Below, piece by piece: positions 24,216 to 36,196 of a DNA stretch of 64,000 nt. Position 1 is the stretch's first letter. Every line of letters begins with the position of its first letter. The position numbers and the translations under genes were made by a program. The stretch covers positions 28,766,833 through 28,830,832 of the forward strand of contig OY365811.1 in NCBI GenBank assembly GCA_959347315.1. Reading direction: 5' to 3'. The notes beneath the pieces were generated by a model that worked only from the letters and a program-made list of their open reading frames with translations, made no database searches and was not told the DNA's origin. The stretch is from Bimastos eiseni. Taxonomy: Eukaryota; Annelida; Clitellata; Crassiclitellata; Lumbricidae.

Positions 24216-25140
24216 CTTTAGAATTTAATTCTTGTATCTTAGTCCTTAACCCTTTATAATAATTCATCGAAGAGTTGTAGACTTGTGGAGTGGTTTGGAT
24301 GATAGTAGCCTACTGTCTCAGTGGACACCATAACAGCAATTAAGAGGGAACTTGGAAAATTGGGCTACTAATCATCAAAGGTCAAATTGAACCACCTTAA
24401 ACCCTTGTTATGTTATATTCCCAGCTCCATCTAACCTTGTCCAGCTACCCAGTCAATGTTTGTGGTTGTGCTGGCAATGCATCAAGAATCAAATCACAAA
24501 GTCAAGTTCCTGAACAGTTTCCAACACAAGAGACATTGACAATTTGCTCGAGCTGGTTACGGAAGGCCGTAGTCGTCCATTCTACGTAGTAACCCAGGAG
24601 CGTCCTGAAAAGGGGGGTTTGGAGGCAAATGCCTTCAATTTTACGTAGGGGGAGGGGCGTGGGACATATTTCGCGTCTTAGGGAATATTGCCTATATCAC
24701 TCAGAGGGACTGTCACCCCTGGAGTGACCTATCAACACCGCTGCTTCTTTCTTGCTGCTGTCGTACGTGCCATCGGCAATAAAAAAGCACCTTTTCTGCC
24801 TTATGTGACCAAAAGTTTGCTCTATTATCAAGACCTTCATGACCGACAGAGGTCGCTGTAGGCCTACATATGATGGGCTTAGAAAGTTCATTACCATCTT
24901 CGTACTGGTGTAATGTGCATGTTCGATTCCATCAAGTAATTATTCTCGTGAAAAAGGCCTTTCTTGTAGGTCTGTAGCACCAAGACTAAATTGTAAATTA
25001 ATTGTATTAGTTAAATAAATTATTTAATTAATAATAAATAAATAAAATAATTAATTATTCCCCCAAGATCACTGATTATTATCCCCCCAAGGAATTATTG
25101 GAAGCAGTCTGCTTCCACGGACATGTGTGTAGAAGCCTCT
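24216..25140. other. No gene recognised
   Basis: Mixed sequence with a 66-codon minus ORF at 24897-24697 of unknown nature and a very AT-rich block at about 24990-25070. Nothing else is supported. Confidence 0.4.
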
Positions 25141-25149
25141 GGTTTAGGT

Positions 25150-25400
25150 TGAAACAATGATTGTACCTGTATCGGGCAGATGTGTGGACACTAAAAGGAG
25201 GAAAGAACTGAAATGAGAATGCTACAAAGCATACTGGGGATATCACTGATGGATAGGAAAAGAAATGATATCAGAAAACCACTGCGAGTGCTGTGCATAT
25301 CGGACAAGAGAGAATGTATCACAAAAATAAATTTACAGAGAAGAATGTGAAAGCATTTCCAAATAAAATTGGATGCATCATGGTTAGAAGATGTTGCTCT
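25150..25400 (+). mobile_element. Scrap of an RTE-like reverse transcriptase
   Basis: The plus-strand translation reads LYRADVWTLKR..KELKMRMLQSILGIS..DRKRND, which corresponds to the post-catalytic 'ETWT ... EMRMLRxxxGxxxxDRxRN' segment of LINE polymerases. It is short and frame-broken. Confidence 0.55.
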
Positions 25401-25599
25401 AGCACATGTTAAGCATCATGGAACGTAAATGGATCGACATTTTGAAGTCTAATCACCAATGGAATGGGAGACTATTATCTCTAAAACTGTTAGACATGCC
25501 AAGCCATACAATTTACATTCTCTGGAGAATAACATCACATAACAAGGGGTTCAATAGACAGTTGCTCTGTTTTAGAACCACTGCAAATTGACCTGGAAC

Positions 25600-26250
25600 T
25601 TGCTTAACAGCTCCAGGTGTGTTCCTCTTGAAGGCTGTGAAAATGTACATCGAGACACCATTATCCTCCAAACCATTCCACAAGTCGACAAGTCTTGCAC
25701 TGAAGAATTTCTCCCTATATTGTTCCTTTCGTTTTCTTCAATAATCAATATACCTAATTCCCTATCCTATGTGCCCAATAATTTATACATATGCCCCCGA
25801 GTTGCCTTGCTTGGTGGAAATCGAGTATCCTCTGCACCTCTCAACCTACAATGCCGTCAGTCCACACCTTTTCAACTTATCTCTATAGCGGAGTCTGTGT
25901 AGATCCGTGTTCACGGATAATAATAATATTATGCTCTTTCAAATGCTCTACTATATTATCCTCAACAATTCTCTCCATGACCTTACACACAATACTGATT
26001 AAACTGACATGGAGCACCTCTGTTTACCTCTTTGATCAATGAAACTATGACAGTATCTCTCCATTCCTGTGACATCTCTCCAGATTAATTGAATATATGT
26101 GCTAATATTGCTCCAATTTCTACTCTGACTTCATGTGAGAATTTAGAATGTAGTTCATCTATTCCTGGATTTAGTCAGTTATTAACCCTTCCACCAGCTA
26201 TTCCACATTTTTCTTAGTAGGCTAAATATAATCTGCATCAATACTTTACA
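25600..26250 (-). mobile_element. Degenerate CR1/Jockey-like LINE
   Basis: On the minus strand, from 26190 downwards, the frames give NPGIDELHSKF, VRVEIGAILAHIFN, EWRDTVIVSLIKEVNRGAP, and further on KFFSARLVDLWNGLEDN and YIFTAFKR near 25700-25640. These are RT motif 1-2 and the C-terminal 'FFSxRVVxxWNxLP ... FK' signature, in the correct order but with the catalytic middle largely deleted. Numerous stops show it is dead. Confidence 0.7.
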
Positions 26251-26799
26251 TTCAATGTCTGAAAACGCTTGGTTGAGCTCAGAAGTATTTCCTGTCATCC
26301 ATTCCGGAAAACCTCTAATGTACTTCTCATATATATGTATCCCAGGAAAAACTTCTGGAGATGCCATTGTAACTTATGTTAAACGTTTACAACTCTCTAA
26401 ACATGGGATGGAGTACACACTGACTCATGGAACAGTGGCTGCAAACCTCTGGCTACCCGAATATAGACCGACAGAATGACTAAAAATATATCAGTGTTCC
26501 ATTCATACCAATTAATCGTCGCAAGCTTGCACATCTGCTTTATCTGTGCTATTCAATAGTTCCTAAAGAAAATTAAGGATTGTTTTGCTACGACATGTTG
26601 CTTCCAGCATGTTCAATGTAGCATCAAAAAAGAGTTTACACAGTATGACTTGTTGAATGGATAATACTAATACATACTTTTTTAACATTTCTTGCAATGA
26701 TTGTCAAAGGGTACCAGTTAGAGGCAAAGTTATAGGTGATTGGTCAACTAAATGAATCACAGTTTCGATTAGAACCCAACCTATAATACATTGCAGCGC

Positions 26800-26960
26800 C
26801 TTCTTTCATTGATTCATTCTGAGCATTTATATAGGGTCCTTTCAAGAACCAAATCAGGAGCGTTCCCAGCCCAACCACGACTAAAAACAAAGACACGAGG
26901 GACTTGACAGATGGGCCACAAGCAAAGAGCTGAGCTCAAGTGTGAGCTCGTTATATGTTG
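26800..26960 (-). mobile_element. L2-like LINE 3' scrap
   Basis: The minus-strand frame ends FVFSRGWAGNAPD, then LERTLYKCSE. It resembles the FDRGWAGSASE-stop and YIK ending of the better copy at 31362-31915. Confidence 0.55.
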
Positions 26961-27589
26961 AAGGGCCCACAAAGCATTGAATCCTAGTTTATTTTGACTG
27001 TAGACATTAGCCTTCAAAACTGATTAGATAAAATAAAGGTGTTCCATCCAAACTAATCCATCTGTTTAGCCTCATGTTCCAAGTGTCATAGCTAAGCAAA
27101 ATCGTAATTCCTTGCACTAATCTGGTGCAAAAGTATTGTGTGCTGTTAAAATATGCACTCTGGCAAATTCACTTTGTATAAAACAATAACAAGCTTATTG
27201 CTAAAACTTTTTCTACCTTTGGAATGCTCCTGTTTGTGCACATACGAGGTATATGTTGTTTATTGTCAAAACATTCTACTGCACAGATTTATTATATGAC
27301 TTTTGGTCATCTTTTCAGTTACTTGCACTATGTTGCTGCATAACATACAACGACAGTATCACTTGTTGAATCAAAATAAACAAGCTCACTCTATGACAAA
27401 GTAGCACATTTTTTACAAAATCGTCTTTTCCCTCTCCTGACAATTTTTCACTTCTGCCTCATAAGAGGATTGTGAAGTTAGAACTCGTTATGCAGCCTAG
27501 TTATCAAGATTAGCACTAAAGCACCTATTATACCATTAACAATGCTCTATAAATTTAATATTAAGAAAATTACATCTAAATTACACATT

Positions 27590-28396
27590 GTCTAAAACTG
27601 CACTAACCCTAACCAAACCCTTATGATGCATAACCTGACCCTAATCGACTCTCAAGACGCATGTTGAAAAATAAGGCGCTTTAACAGCGTGCATGTGCCC
27701 AAGGTCAAGACTGTGCAAAGGTATCCACCCACTGATTTTTTTATGTGTTTGGACGTAGAAGTGAAATTTTCATTTATGTTGCAGTCGAACTCACTGCAGC
27801 TTTAGATTCATCCTCCATGCAAACTGAAGGTCATTCACATAGTTCTAAATGTAGCACAATAAAATTAAAATATCATTCATGACAATAAAAAGCTTTGATG
27901 TACCAAAAGGTCATTTGCCATGGTGACCACAGACATTGAAGTGCAGTGTCAGGTTGTTTGTCACAAGGAGTTGGATGCATCTTCTTACAGTTCAACATGC
28001 GACCTCCAGTATAACCAATAACTGTAAACCTGATGATACAAAGAATAATATCAACAAAAAAGCTTTGTCACAGTCAGTAGGCCTATTTCAAAACATGAGA
28101 ACTATTAGTAGGCAATATTAAATAAACACAATAGAATCATTATCATATTCAGTTTAGAACAAGAGCCCTAAAAATGACAACTAACACACATTGTAAACAG
28201 CTATATTATTATTATTGATATTATCATGCGTCGTGAAAGCATATTATCTGCATATCTGAAAGCGACACTAGTCCTAACCCTAACCGACCCTCACGACGCA
28301 TAATCTGACACTAACTGATTCTCATGATGCCTAACCTGACCCTACCCTAACAACGATTATACCACTTCTAGGTATTTTAACAGTGAGCATGTGTAT
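27590..28396. repeat. Two diverged copies of a CCCTAA / GACGCATAA-rich segment
   Basis: About 27600-27790 and 28265-28396 share 'CTAACCCTAACC', 'ACGCATAAcCTGACcCTAA' and 'TTTTAACAGYGtGCATGTG' in the same order. The second copy is interrupted on its right by the element at 28397, after which the shared flank (AAGTGTTTGGACGT) resumes at about 30100. Confidence 0.6.
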
Positions 28397-28679
28397 AGGG
28401 GGCACGGGTAAAATGCTGATTTGCTGATCTGGTGATCGGGGTAGGTAAAATGCTGATTGGAACTTGCTGATTGGTCAGCATTTACCAAGCACACAATCAG
28501 CAAGGTGACTGATAAAATGCTGATTAGTAAAATTAACAAACAAGAGAGTTTATGAAGCCTGTAAGCCTTATTGGTTTAAATAACAACAAGCATAGTTCAC
28601 GAAGCATTGATCAATGTGCTAATTGCATTAATGACAGTTAATTAGAACTTTGTTGTCTTCAATATAGTCAAAATCAACA

Positions 28680-28921
28680 GCACTGTTTCATTTTCCGAAA
28701 TTTGATACCGCCCTTCTTCCAACATCTTTTGGCTCAGAAGTGCATGCACACGCCTCGAAGGCACAATTGCAGTTGTGCTGCAGAGCAATGGTGCGCGAAG
28801 GACTTGCTCAAGGTCCCTACACAGTGACGCCCGCCCCAGACGAGGCTCGAACCCTCTCACTCACCGCACACTAAATATTATGGGCTGACCGCTCTAAACG
28901 ATCGGCCACTGTGCCACACCA
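28680..28921 (-). mobile_element. tRNA-derived SINE, copy 1
   Basis: On the minus strand a tRNA-like head (A box TGGCCGATCGTTTAGAG, B box GGTTCGAGCC) is followed by a conserved body containing CCTTGAGCAAGTCCTT and CAACTGCAATTGTGCC, ending GTTGGAAGAAGGGCGGTATC. A second copy with the same layout lies at 63596-63815. Confidence 0.85.
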
Positions 28922-29439
28922 AAACAATGAAAAATTGATCATCATAGGGCTACTAATGTATTAATCAAAGTTAATCAGAACCTCGTTGTCTTCCATATTG
29001 GTTTAAATAATAATAACAGACTAAGTTCATAAAGCATTAACATCAACAAACAGACAGCACTGTTTATCAGTAAAGTCAATCCGAAATAGTTGACTGACCG
29101 TAGACATCTATATCTATACATCTATATAACACCTATATATAAAAACCTACCCAATGCAATGTTGAAATTTGGAAAGTTAGGATACATTTCATTTGAATAT
29201 AGTGAAAACATGAGTGATATCTACGAGTTATTTACTACTCAAGCAGTAAAAGTTTATAAATATTGTTGGGGTGACTGTGGATCAGCAAAGTGAGAAAATG
29301 TGGCAATGATCTATACGACAGAATGTATTTCCAGGTAAAACCTTAATTTAGCGTATTAAATTACCCGTAACATAATTCGTTTTATTAGTCTAGCTTCCAT
29401 TTAAGCCCGATTCTTTTAATCAAACTCGAAATCATATGA

Positions 29440-29600
29440 CACTTCTTATGCACACACAAATACTCGATTGTTGTCCATTCAATGTACTGGATCCCATTTA
29501 TGGAATCTTCTCCCAACATATTCAACACCAGCCAAATATTACATTGTTTAAGAATAAACTTCGGCTGTGTTTGCATGAAGACACCTCTAGAGCATCCAGG
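29440..29600 (+). mobile_element. LINE polymerase C-terminal scrap
   Basis: Plus-strand frames give FSIQCTGSHLWN, LLPTYIQHQPNITLFKNKLR and LCLH across one frame shift, the 'G-x-x-LWNxLP ... FKxxLKxxL' ending of Jockey/CR1-type polymerases. It lies inside the 28397-30080 element. Confidence 0.5.
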
Positions 29601-30099
29601 ATCATCCAAGCAAACAAACTCACACTAAATCCACAACTCTCTGTCTTCACCATCAACAACCACTTGTTCGTATCCAGCAAAGTCACATTACTATCAGTGT
29701 TGCAGCAAGAATGGCAATCGGTGTAACTGACACCATAACCAAACGCCCACATACATTTGTGAAGTGTGCAAGTAAAAATTGCTTGTGAATTTTTGTATAT
29801 TGTTGATGTTTAGTAGTTTTACCAGAAAACATAGTTAACAGAAAACAATATATAGGCCTACATTTATGATATGTAGAAATGAAAGTTGTTCAATAGTTTC
29901 TTCAGATTTGATATGTGCAAATAAAAGTTGTTCAAAAGTTTCTTCATATTGTTGTTTACAAAAACGAAAATCAGCAATCAGCATTTTACCCACCAATCAG
30001 CATGACCAATCAGCAATTTCCGATCAGCATTTTACCTACCCCGATCCGCAAATCAGCATTTTACCCGTTCCCATACATAGGTTTTCCCTCACTAAATTG

Positions 30100-31356
30100 T
30101 TTAAGTGTTTGGACGTTGAACTAAGGTTTTCGCTTCCTTCAGCGCCGAACTTTCGTCTGTAGAAGATTCCTCCATTAGCTATATGTGATTTAAAACGATC
30201 AATCATAGCATCAATGTAAAAAATATATGTTACATCTCGATGTAATGAACGCTGTAACTATTTATATGTCCCATTATGGCGTAATAAAGGCTGTACTTAC
30301 TTACTGACCAGTGCTAAAAGTATTAAAGTTGTACCTACTTAACACGTCATTATGAAAAACGTCCCTCTCAGCGCCTACAGAATTTCGTTGATAGAAAAGT
30401 ACCAATGCCAAATGTTTGCCGAAGATTTATCCCATTATCATTATTAGACAGACATTTTCCACATGCACAGTTTAATAACACAGCCAGATATATGCCACAT
30501 TGAAGACTTGTTTTAGGGCAAATAGAACACCATTTGTAATCCCATGGCTATAAAGGATGCATTTTGACAACCATTAATTACCGTTCAACGCATAATTTCG
30601 TTAAAATGCCACACAGCTTTGCACTTGCGCCACATAATTTCAAATCACGGAAGTGCTTGAATGGCTGCTAGATATTAACAAGAAAACTAAAATATTATTA
30701 CGATATTATTATATTATTGTAAATATTATTGTGAATACGATCTGATTCTCCATGCGAAATTATTTCTGAGCCAAGCCTATGTTTCAATAGCACACAATTT
30801 TAATATATGACATGAATTCATAATTAAGATTATGCCACTGAGATTATACTTACGCTCGTTAAATCAGAAATTCTCAAAATTCTTGACCAAAACGAACGTC
30901 TTATTAATGGCGAACGCGCGCTCGAGCGCCGCTTAGCGTCAGCTTGGTTCAATGATTGGAACTATCATACGCTAATAAGTAGGAACGCAGCCAAAATACC
31001 GATGTAGTTAATCAAGCACAATACCTATTCAAAGTCTATAATCATATTAATCAAGCTGGTTTCCTATGATTTAAGTATCCAAATGAATCATTAATTATAA
31101 GGGTCAGGTTTGTTTCCAATTAAGCTGTCTTCAGATGAGGGGATTAATTTTTATAGGTGAATGGTATCACTCTAGCTCGCACGATCAGTTCGACGAAGGC
31201 CTATGCATTTGCAGTTAATCTTTTGGTAGGGGCATTAGTGAGCGTTCGTCGTCAAGCAATGTGGTAGTTGAGAAGAAATGTTTGAGATAAATTGTGAATA
31301 AAATTGAATGTTATACTATAATAATGTGGAAATACATTTTATGAACATCAATGTTA

Positions 31357-31360
<4 letters not shown>
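30100..31360. other. No gene recognised
   Basis: AT-rich and free of long ORFs. A short GC-rich patch at about 30910-30950 has no further support as a promoter. Confidence 0.45.
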
Positions 31361-31361
<1 letters not shown>

Positions 31362-31401
<40 letters not shown>

Positions 31402-31915
31402 AGCAGTTTTATACAGCGCCCCTTCAAGGTATTCTACTCAGAAGCGCTCCCAGCCCAACCACGGTCAAACAAAACAGTCTTAAGGCCAGAGAAAAACAGA
31501 GCAGATTGGCCTATTGGTGTGAGGCGCAATGCTACTGGAAGGCCATTCCAGGTCACCGGACCAGCCAGTGACAAAGCACGGCGCTGTCGGATAGCAGTCC
31601 TCGCACGGGGGACAAGCAACTCCGCTTGCGCAGCAGAGCACAATAAACCACGGCGTCCAACAGTGGCAGTGTGGCAGCAGAATTCAATCAGGTAGAGGGG
31701 CGCCAGGCCCTCCATGCAGCACCGTACCAGCGCAGAGACACGGTAGGCAATGCGCGGTGGGTAAGGGAGCCAGCGCAGGACATCACGCATGTACCCAGAG
31801 ACTCGGTCAAACCTATGGATGCGGCCCACCAGTCGGGCGGCCGAGCGCAAGACCCTGTCAAGGCATTTAAGCCGACACACTGGGAGCCCATCATAAATGA
31901 CGCTGCAGTAGTCTA
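31362..31915 (-). mobile_element. L2-like LINE 3' end with (TAA)n tail
   Basis: A 148-codon frame (31880-31434) encodes LDRVLRSAARLVGRI, LRWLPYPPRIAYRVSALV, GLAPLYLIEFC, GRRGLLCSAAQAELLVPRAR, ALSLAGPVTWNGLPVALR and FDRGWAGSASE-stop. The order is typical of the C-terminal part of CR1/L2-group polymerases. Downstream is a short 3' UTR and a tail of TAA repeats (plus strand TTA, 31362-31400), as in L2-type elements. This is the least damaged LINE copy in the window but it is truncated at its 5' side. Confidence 0.9.
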
Positions 31916-32039
31916 GGCGGTTTATAATCGATTATCATCAGGATACCATTATCACTATAGAAAATTTACGACAGGTCTACGCAAACTTTTCTCGAAATAT
32001 TTAGATAAACGGGGATTAAACAAAGTGCTAAAGAGAGGA

Positions 32040-32180
32040 AGTTTTGAACCCGTGCCTTCTCAATATCACTAGCCACGGAATGGAATGATCTCCCAACCAC
32101 AGTCCGTCAAGCAAGTCCGTTGCACTCTTCAAGCCAAACCTGAGGACCTGATTGTATTGCTCTGTATTGTAAATTAACAT
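32040..32180 (+). mobile_element. LINE polymerase C-terminal scrap
   Basis: The plus-strand translation gives ATEWNDLPTTVRQASPLHS and, in another frame, a continuation like LKxYLxC. It matches the 'NxWNDLPxxVRxASSLxSFK' end of CR1/L2 polymerases. Confidence 0.6.
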
Positions 32181-32284
32181 TGGCCTATTTATAAATCTCA
32201 GAAGATCCTGCTTAATTATAAATTCTTCTTGTCGCAATTTCAGTATTAAAAAACAACGGTTTTAGGTCGCAATGTCGGCTAATA

Positions 32285-32830
32285 GGCAGCTGATATAATA
32301 TCCAGGTGGGTGTGATGTGGGCAACCCACTCATCGGAGACCCAAAAGTCGGATATTGCAAAAGTTGGTTAATTGGCAGCGAAGCGCAATCCCATCTGGGT
32401 GTGGTGTGGGCAACCCAAGCCCTCGAGCAAACTCATCGCCCACAAAATAGTTGGAATTGCAAATGTTGGTTAATGGGCTGCTAAGCATAATCCCATCTGG
32501 GTGTGATGTGGGCAGATCAAGCCCACGGACCCACTCATCGCCTACTAAAAAGTCGGATATTGCAAAAGTTGGTTAATGGGCTGCGAAGCGTAATCCCATC
32601 CGGGCGTGATGTCGGCAACCCAATCCCAATCCGCAACCCAATCGACCCCACTCATCGCCTACTAAAAAGTCGGATATTGCAAAAGTTGGTTGATGGGCTG
32701 ATAAATGCAACCCCATATGGGTGTGATGTGGGCAGCCCCAGCCCACAAGCCCACTCATCGCCCACATTCATTTTTTTAGGATAATACGCTCCTCATCTCA
32801 CGCCCAGATGGGCTTGACATGGGCTAGCCC
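32285..32830. repeat. Satellite of 89-117 bp units, GGGTGTGATGTGGGC
   Basis: GGGTGTGATGTGGGC (or a close variant) recurs at about 32308, 32397, 32499, 32602 and 32719. Each is followed by CCCACTCATCGCC..., AAAAGTCGGATATTGCAAAAG and TTGGTTAATGGGCTG. The palindromic TGGGCAGCCCA type links it to the array at 20930-21965, although the unit is different. Confidence 0.9.
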
Positions 32831-33386
32831 CAGAAGAATCGGAAGGAGCAGAACCTACGAGAAGGGCTGGATCTGACGGAACTGCTGCAACTTGCACCCT
32901 GAAGGCAACGAAATTCAGCGGTTATATATATATATGAGGTCGCTGGGTTTACCCGTGAAACGCCCTCTGAACTGTTAACAACTGCAAATATACTTACATT
33001 ACACGATGTATTTAATTTTAATAACTGCAATATATATAGTTACAGAGACGTGAATAAAACGTATTTGAAACTCGAATTGGACATACTTAGACACGATATG
33101 TTTAACTAACTTGTAAACAATAGCCTATGTAGGTCACCGGGCTCCGTCGAATAGCAGCAACGCTTGCGCGCTGCCCAATCACGCGCTGTCCAATCACGCG
33201 CCTTGAATTTGACAGACACACGTAGGTCGGGTGATGTAGGTAATTTCATAGATAGATGTAGCATCCATTCATCCATCCTGTATTAACAGTTAACATAAAC
33301 ACTACATAGCACACTTTAGTTTATGAATATAGAAGCCGGATTGATGAAAAGAATAACCATAAAATAGAAGCTGGATGTGATGAAAG

Positions 33387-34580
33387 TAGAGCTGTACCGA
33401 TTAACCGATCGGCCGATTAATCGGGCCGATTATCAGACATATCGGCGGTATCGGCAATGATAATCGGCGACGATATAAAATTTCATTTTTTTATTCTAAA
33501 ATATTATCTTAAGTCTTTAACCCATTTAACGTAACCCGAGTTGCGTAATCCGTTCCCATAGCGTGTAATCCGTCCGAAGAGAGTGATTGGACGTCGTATG
33601 GCAGACCACCCAGCAGTGTTGGGCACGAGACAAAACCTCGAGACCAAGACCGAGACCGAGACCGAGAGATCCAAGACCAAGACCGGGTGGTCCGTGACCA
33701 AGACCAATGCCAAGGGTCCGAGACCAAGACCAAGACCGATACTTTTTTTATAAACAATTCAATTTATTAAGTCCCTAAAACGGAATAACACGTACACTTA
33801 AAAATTTATTTTATTGCTGAAGAATACTAATCTTAAAAATGGACCAGAAAACAGTTTTATCGGCCAGTCTGGACGTGTGCGGGTTCAGCCCTATAGGCTT
33901 TAGCTTGAGAATATAAATTACTAAATTACTATAAATTACTTACAGTATACGATAGGTTATAAATATAGACATCTGAACAACTAGATCAACGTTCTGTTTG
34001 AATATTGTTGTAGGGTCGTAGGCCTACTTGTACTCGGAATTGTAGGTTAACAGTGACTACACGTGCATGGCCGACCACATAATTATAAGATTGTTCCAAA
34101 ACCTAAAAATTTGTGAAAGCAAATTTGTGAACTGGCTGGTTCTGTTGCAACTGCATTTTCCCCATAGTAACTTAATTGTATATATAGATGGTCAGCACGT
34201 CATAAATCGATTACAAGAGCTTAGGGACTAAACATCCGGTGTCTCTATAAAATCGAAAATAACCGACAAATATCAAAGATATTGCTCTGATACGGAAAAT
34301 GAACAAGAACGCTAACCTAAGACAGAGACCAATCCCAAGACCGCTCCTTTAAGACCAATACCAAGGCCGACGCAGTCGAGATCAAGACCGATGGTCCGAG
34401 ACCAAGATCAAGACCAAGGCCGATGCATTCGAGGCCAAGACCGCAGTTTTCCGGTCTCGAGACCACATCCCTGCCACCCAGTAGGCATTAAGCTCATATA
34501 TACCGTGGGATAATGTTCAAAGGCTATAGCTGCTGTGCATAGTGAGTCACAGTACCTGCTGCTTAATTACCCTGGGCTGC
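33387..34580. mobile_element. hAT MITE (AGAGCTGTACCGAT family), interrupted copy
   Basis: It starts TAGAGCTGTACCGATTAA with CGGCCGATTAATCGG just inside, as in the complete copy at 58461-59212. Homology resumes after the nested element (AGTGAGTCACAGT, CTTAATTACCCTGGG at about 34540-34575). The right end was not found, so this copy is truncated. Confidence 0.75.
33614..34473. mobile_element. hAT MITE, 'GGTCTTGGTCTCGA' family, copy 2
   Basis: It starts CAGTGTTGGGCACGAGAC and ends GGTCTCGAGACCACATCCCTG. The exact 8-bp duplication CCACCCAG lies at 33606-33613 and 34474-34481. Both ends carry arrays of GACCAAGACC units. It is inserted inside the AGAGCTGTACCGAT-family copy. Confidence 0.95.
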
Positions 34581-35034
34581 TATTTCATCCCTGTTGGCTG
34601 CACACCGGCCACCACTGCCCACCAGCAGTAAGCTGAGAAAGCCAATGCAGCTTGAGCCTTTTTCCTTTATGTGACGATACTAACCTCCTCGTCCAGATTA
34701 TAAGTTGTTCGACAAAGCAGGATCTTCCCCGTAACTGTTGCGGTCTGATCTAGAGAAAAATATCGGATTCGAACCTATGAGATAGGTAGGAAGAGTTAGA
34801 CTGTTAGAGCATTGTAACCTCTTCATTGCAGCGTTACCGATTAGCAACCGGAACTGGACTGCATTAGTAGTTGCAGTTTAACGACACTTTTGTGGTAAAA
34901 TAGACCATTAGCGTCGCCCTCCTCCTTTCTCTAGGCTTGGGGCTGGTACCGGCTGGAACTATACCTTGACGAGCAATGCACGGACGTTCGGTGGTGGAGT
35001 TGTACATGCATTTTGTGTAAACGGTGTACTTTAG

Positions 35035-35215
35035 CAGGGGTACAAACCAGCACATTTTCTGGCGTGCTCATATATTGCAAACGCCAATGGCTTGAAGCAG
35101 CACACTGAAAGCACCCCATCAAAAAAAAGCTCATCGGAATTGGATAAATTGTGTCGGTCAACTTTTTCATCCATGGGTACTCAAGCACCCTCAGCACCCC
35201 TTAGTTAGACCCCTG
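35035..35215. mobile_element. 181-bp hAT MITE
   Basis: It starts CAGGGGTACAAACCAGCAC and ends GTTAGACCCCTG. It is flanked by TACTTTAG on both sides (35027-35034 and 35216-35223), an exact 8-bp duplication. Confidence 0.9.
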
Positions 35216-35697
35216 TACTTTAGTAGTTCAATTAGATATGTGTTAATGTGTGCAATTGAGTTAGCACCAAATTTAGTATTAGGGGCCCTACTAAAAATTT
35301 AATAATTGTTATGGGACCCTGTTTTTGCAGTATCTGTTCAAATAACAATAATAATATTGGCATGTGAAATTAACCTTTGTGATTACTTCGGGAGCCCTTA
35401 AGTTTGCGAGGCCCACTGTGACTGCTTAGGTTGTATATGCCTAAAAGCAGCACAGAATTTAGCGTTTTTTGCTTAAATAAAGTGATTTACAATAAAGATG
35501 ATAATAAAAAGTACTAGTTTGGTTGACAGTATTATTTTACTTTTTAGTGGACACTGGGAAGGTCTATGTCATTGTAGGACCATTACAATATCAAGTTAAT
35601 TATTGAGCATCCTTGTGTGGCTCACCATTGTTTCTGTGCTTTCATATTCTGCAGGCTGCTGCAGACTAATATAACGGAATGAGACATTTATATAAAC

Positions 35698-36016
35698 CCG
35701 CGTTTCCCAATCTTTTTTGGCCGTGGAACCCTTTCTGGTCTTAAATATTTTGGTGGAACCCCTGTCCAAAATTAAACATATTCTGTGGGATGTACAAACG
35801 CTTGCGAATGCAGACAATTATAGGCTTAGGCTTAGACTAGATTAATAGTAATACAAATATTGAAGACAAGGACATAATGAATTCTCTTTCATATAAAGTT
35901 ATACACAGATGTTAAGTAAAGCCCTCCATTTGTTCACACCGACAGTTTTCCACGGAACCCTTAACTTCACCTACCGGAACCCTAGGGTTTTGCGGAACCC
36001 AGTTTTGGAAATGCTG
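35698..36016. mobile_element. 319-bp hAT MITE
   Basis: It starts CCGCGTTTCCCAATC and ends TTTTGGAAATGCTG, imperfect inverted copies, with GTGGAACCC / GGAACCC repeats near each end. Flanks ATATAAAC and ATATAGAC match at 7 of 8 positions. Confidence 0.8.
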
Positions 36017-36196
36017 ATATAGACTATAGAGCTATTACACAATCTCTCAAGTTCTCCTACTTATCAGTAATCAACGATGTCCAGATTAATAGTTCATGTA
36101 CACCCACTACAATACTACATATTAAATTAAAAATTTCGATTATTGCAGCTGATACCCCTGGCTAATATATAACAGACAACGAGCACTGAAATTATC

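Larger units (their letters stand above)
28397..30080. mobile_element. 1.7-kb element with AATCAGCATTTTACC inverted ends
   Basis: The left arm (about 28397-28475) and right arm (about 29965-30078) are inverted copies containing ACGGGTAAAATGCTGATTTGC and GGTAGGTAAAATGCTGAT. AATCAGCATTTTACC is reiterated within each arm. The interior carries a SINE and a LINE scrap. The exact ends and target duplication are unclear, but the flanking duplication at 27590-28396 supports an insertion. Confidence 0.65.

Noticed and set aside
24697..24897. 66-codon minus ORF containing FIADGTYDSSKKEA as a DDE or RNase H motif
   Set aside because: A single short resemblance without the other catalytic motifs; too weak to call.
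28260..28345. Telomere-like CCCTAA repeats
   Set aside because: Only two or three scattered CCCTAA words occur, embedded in a longer diverged repeat; not a telomeric array.
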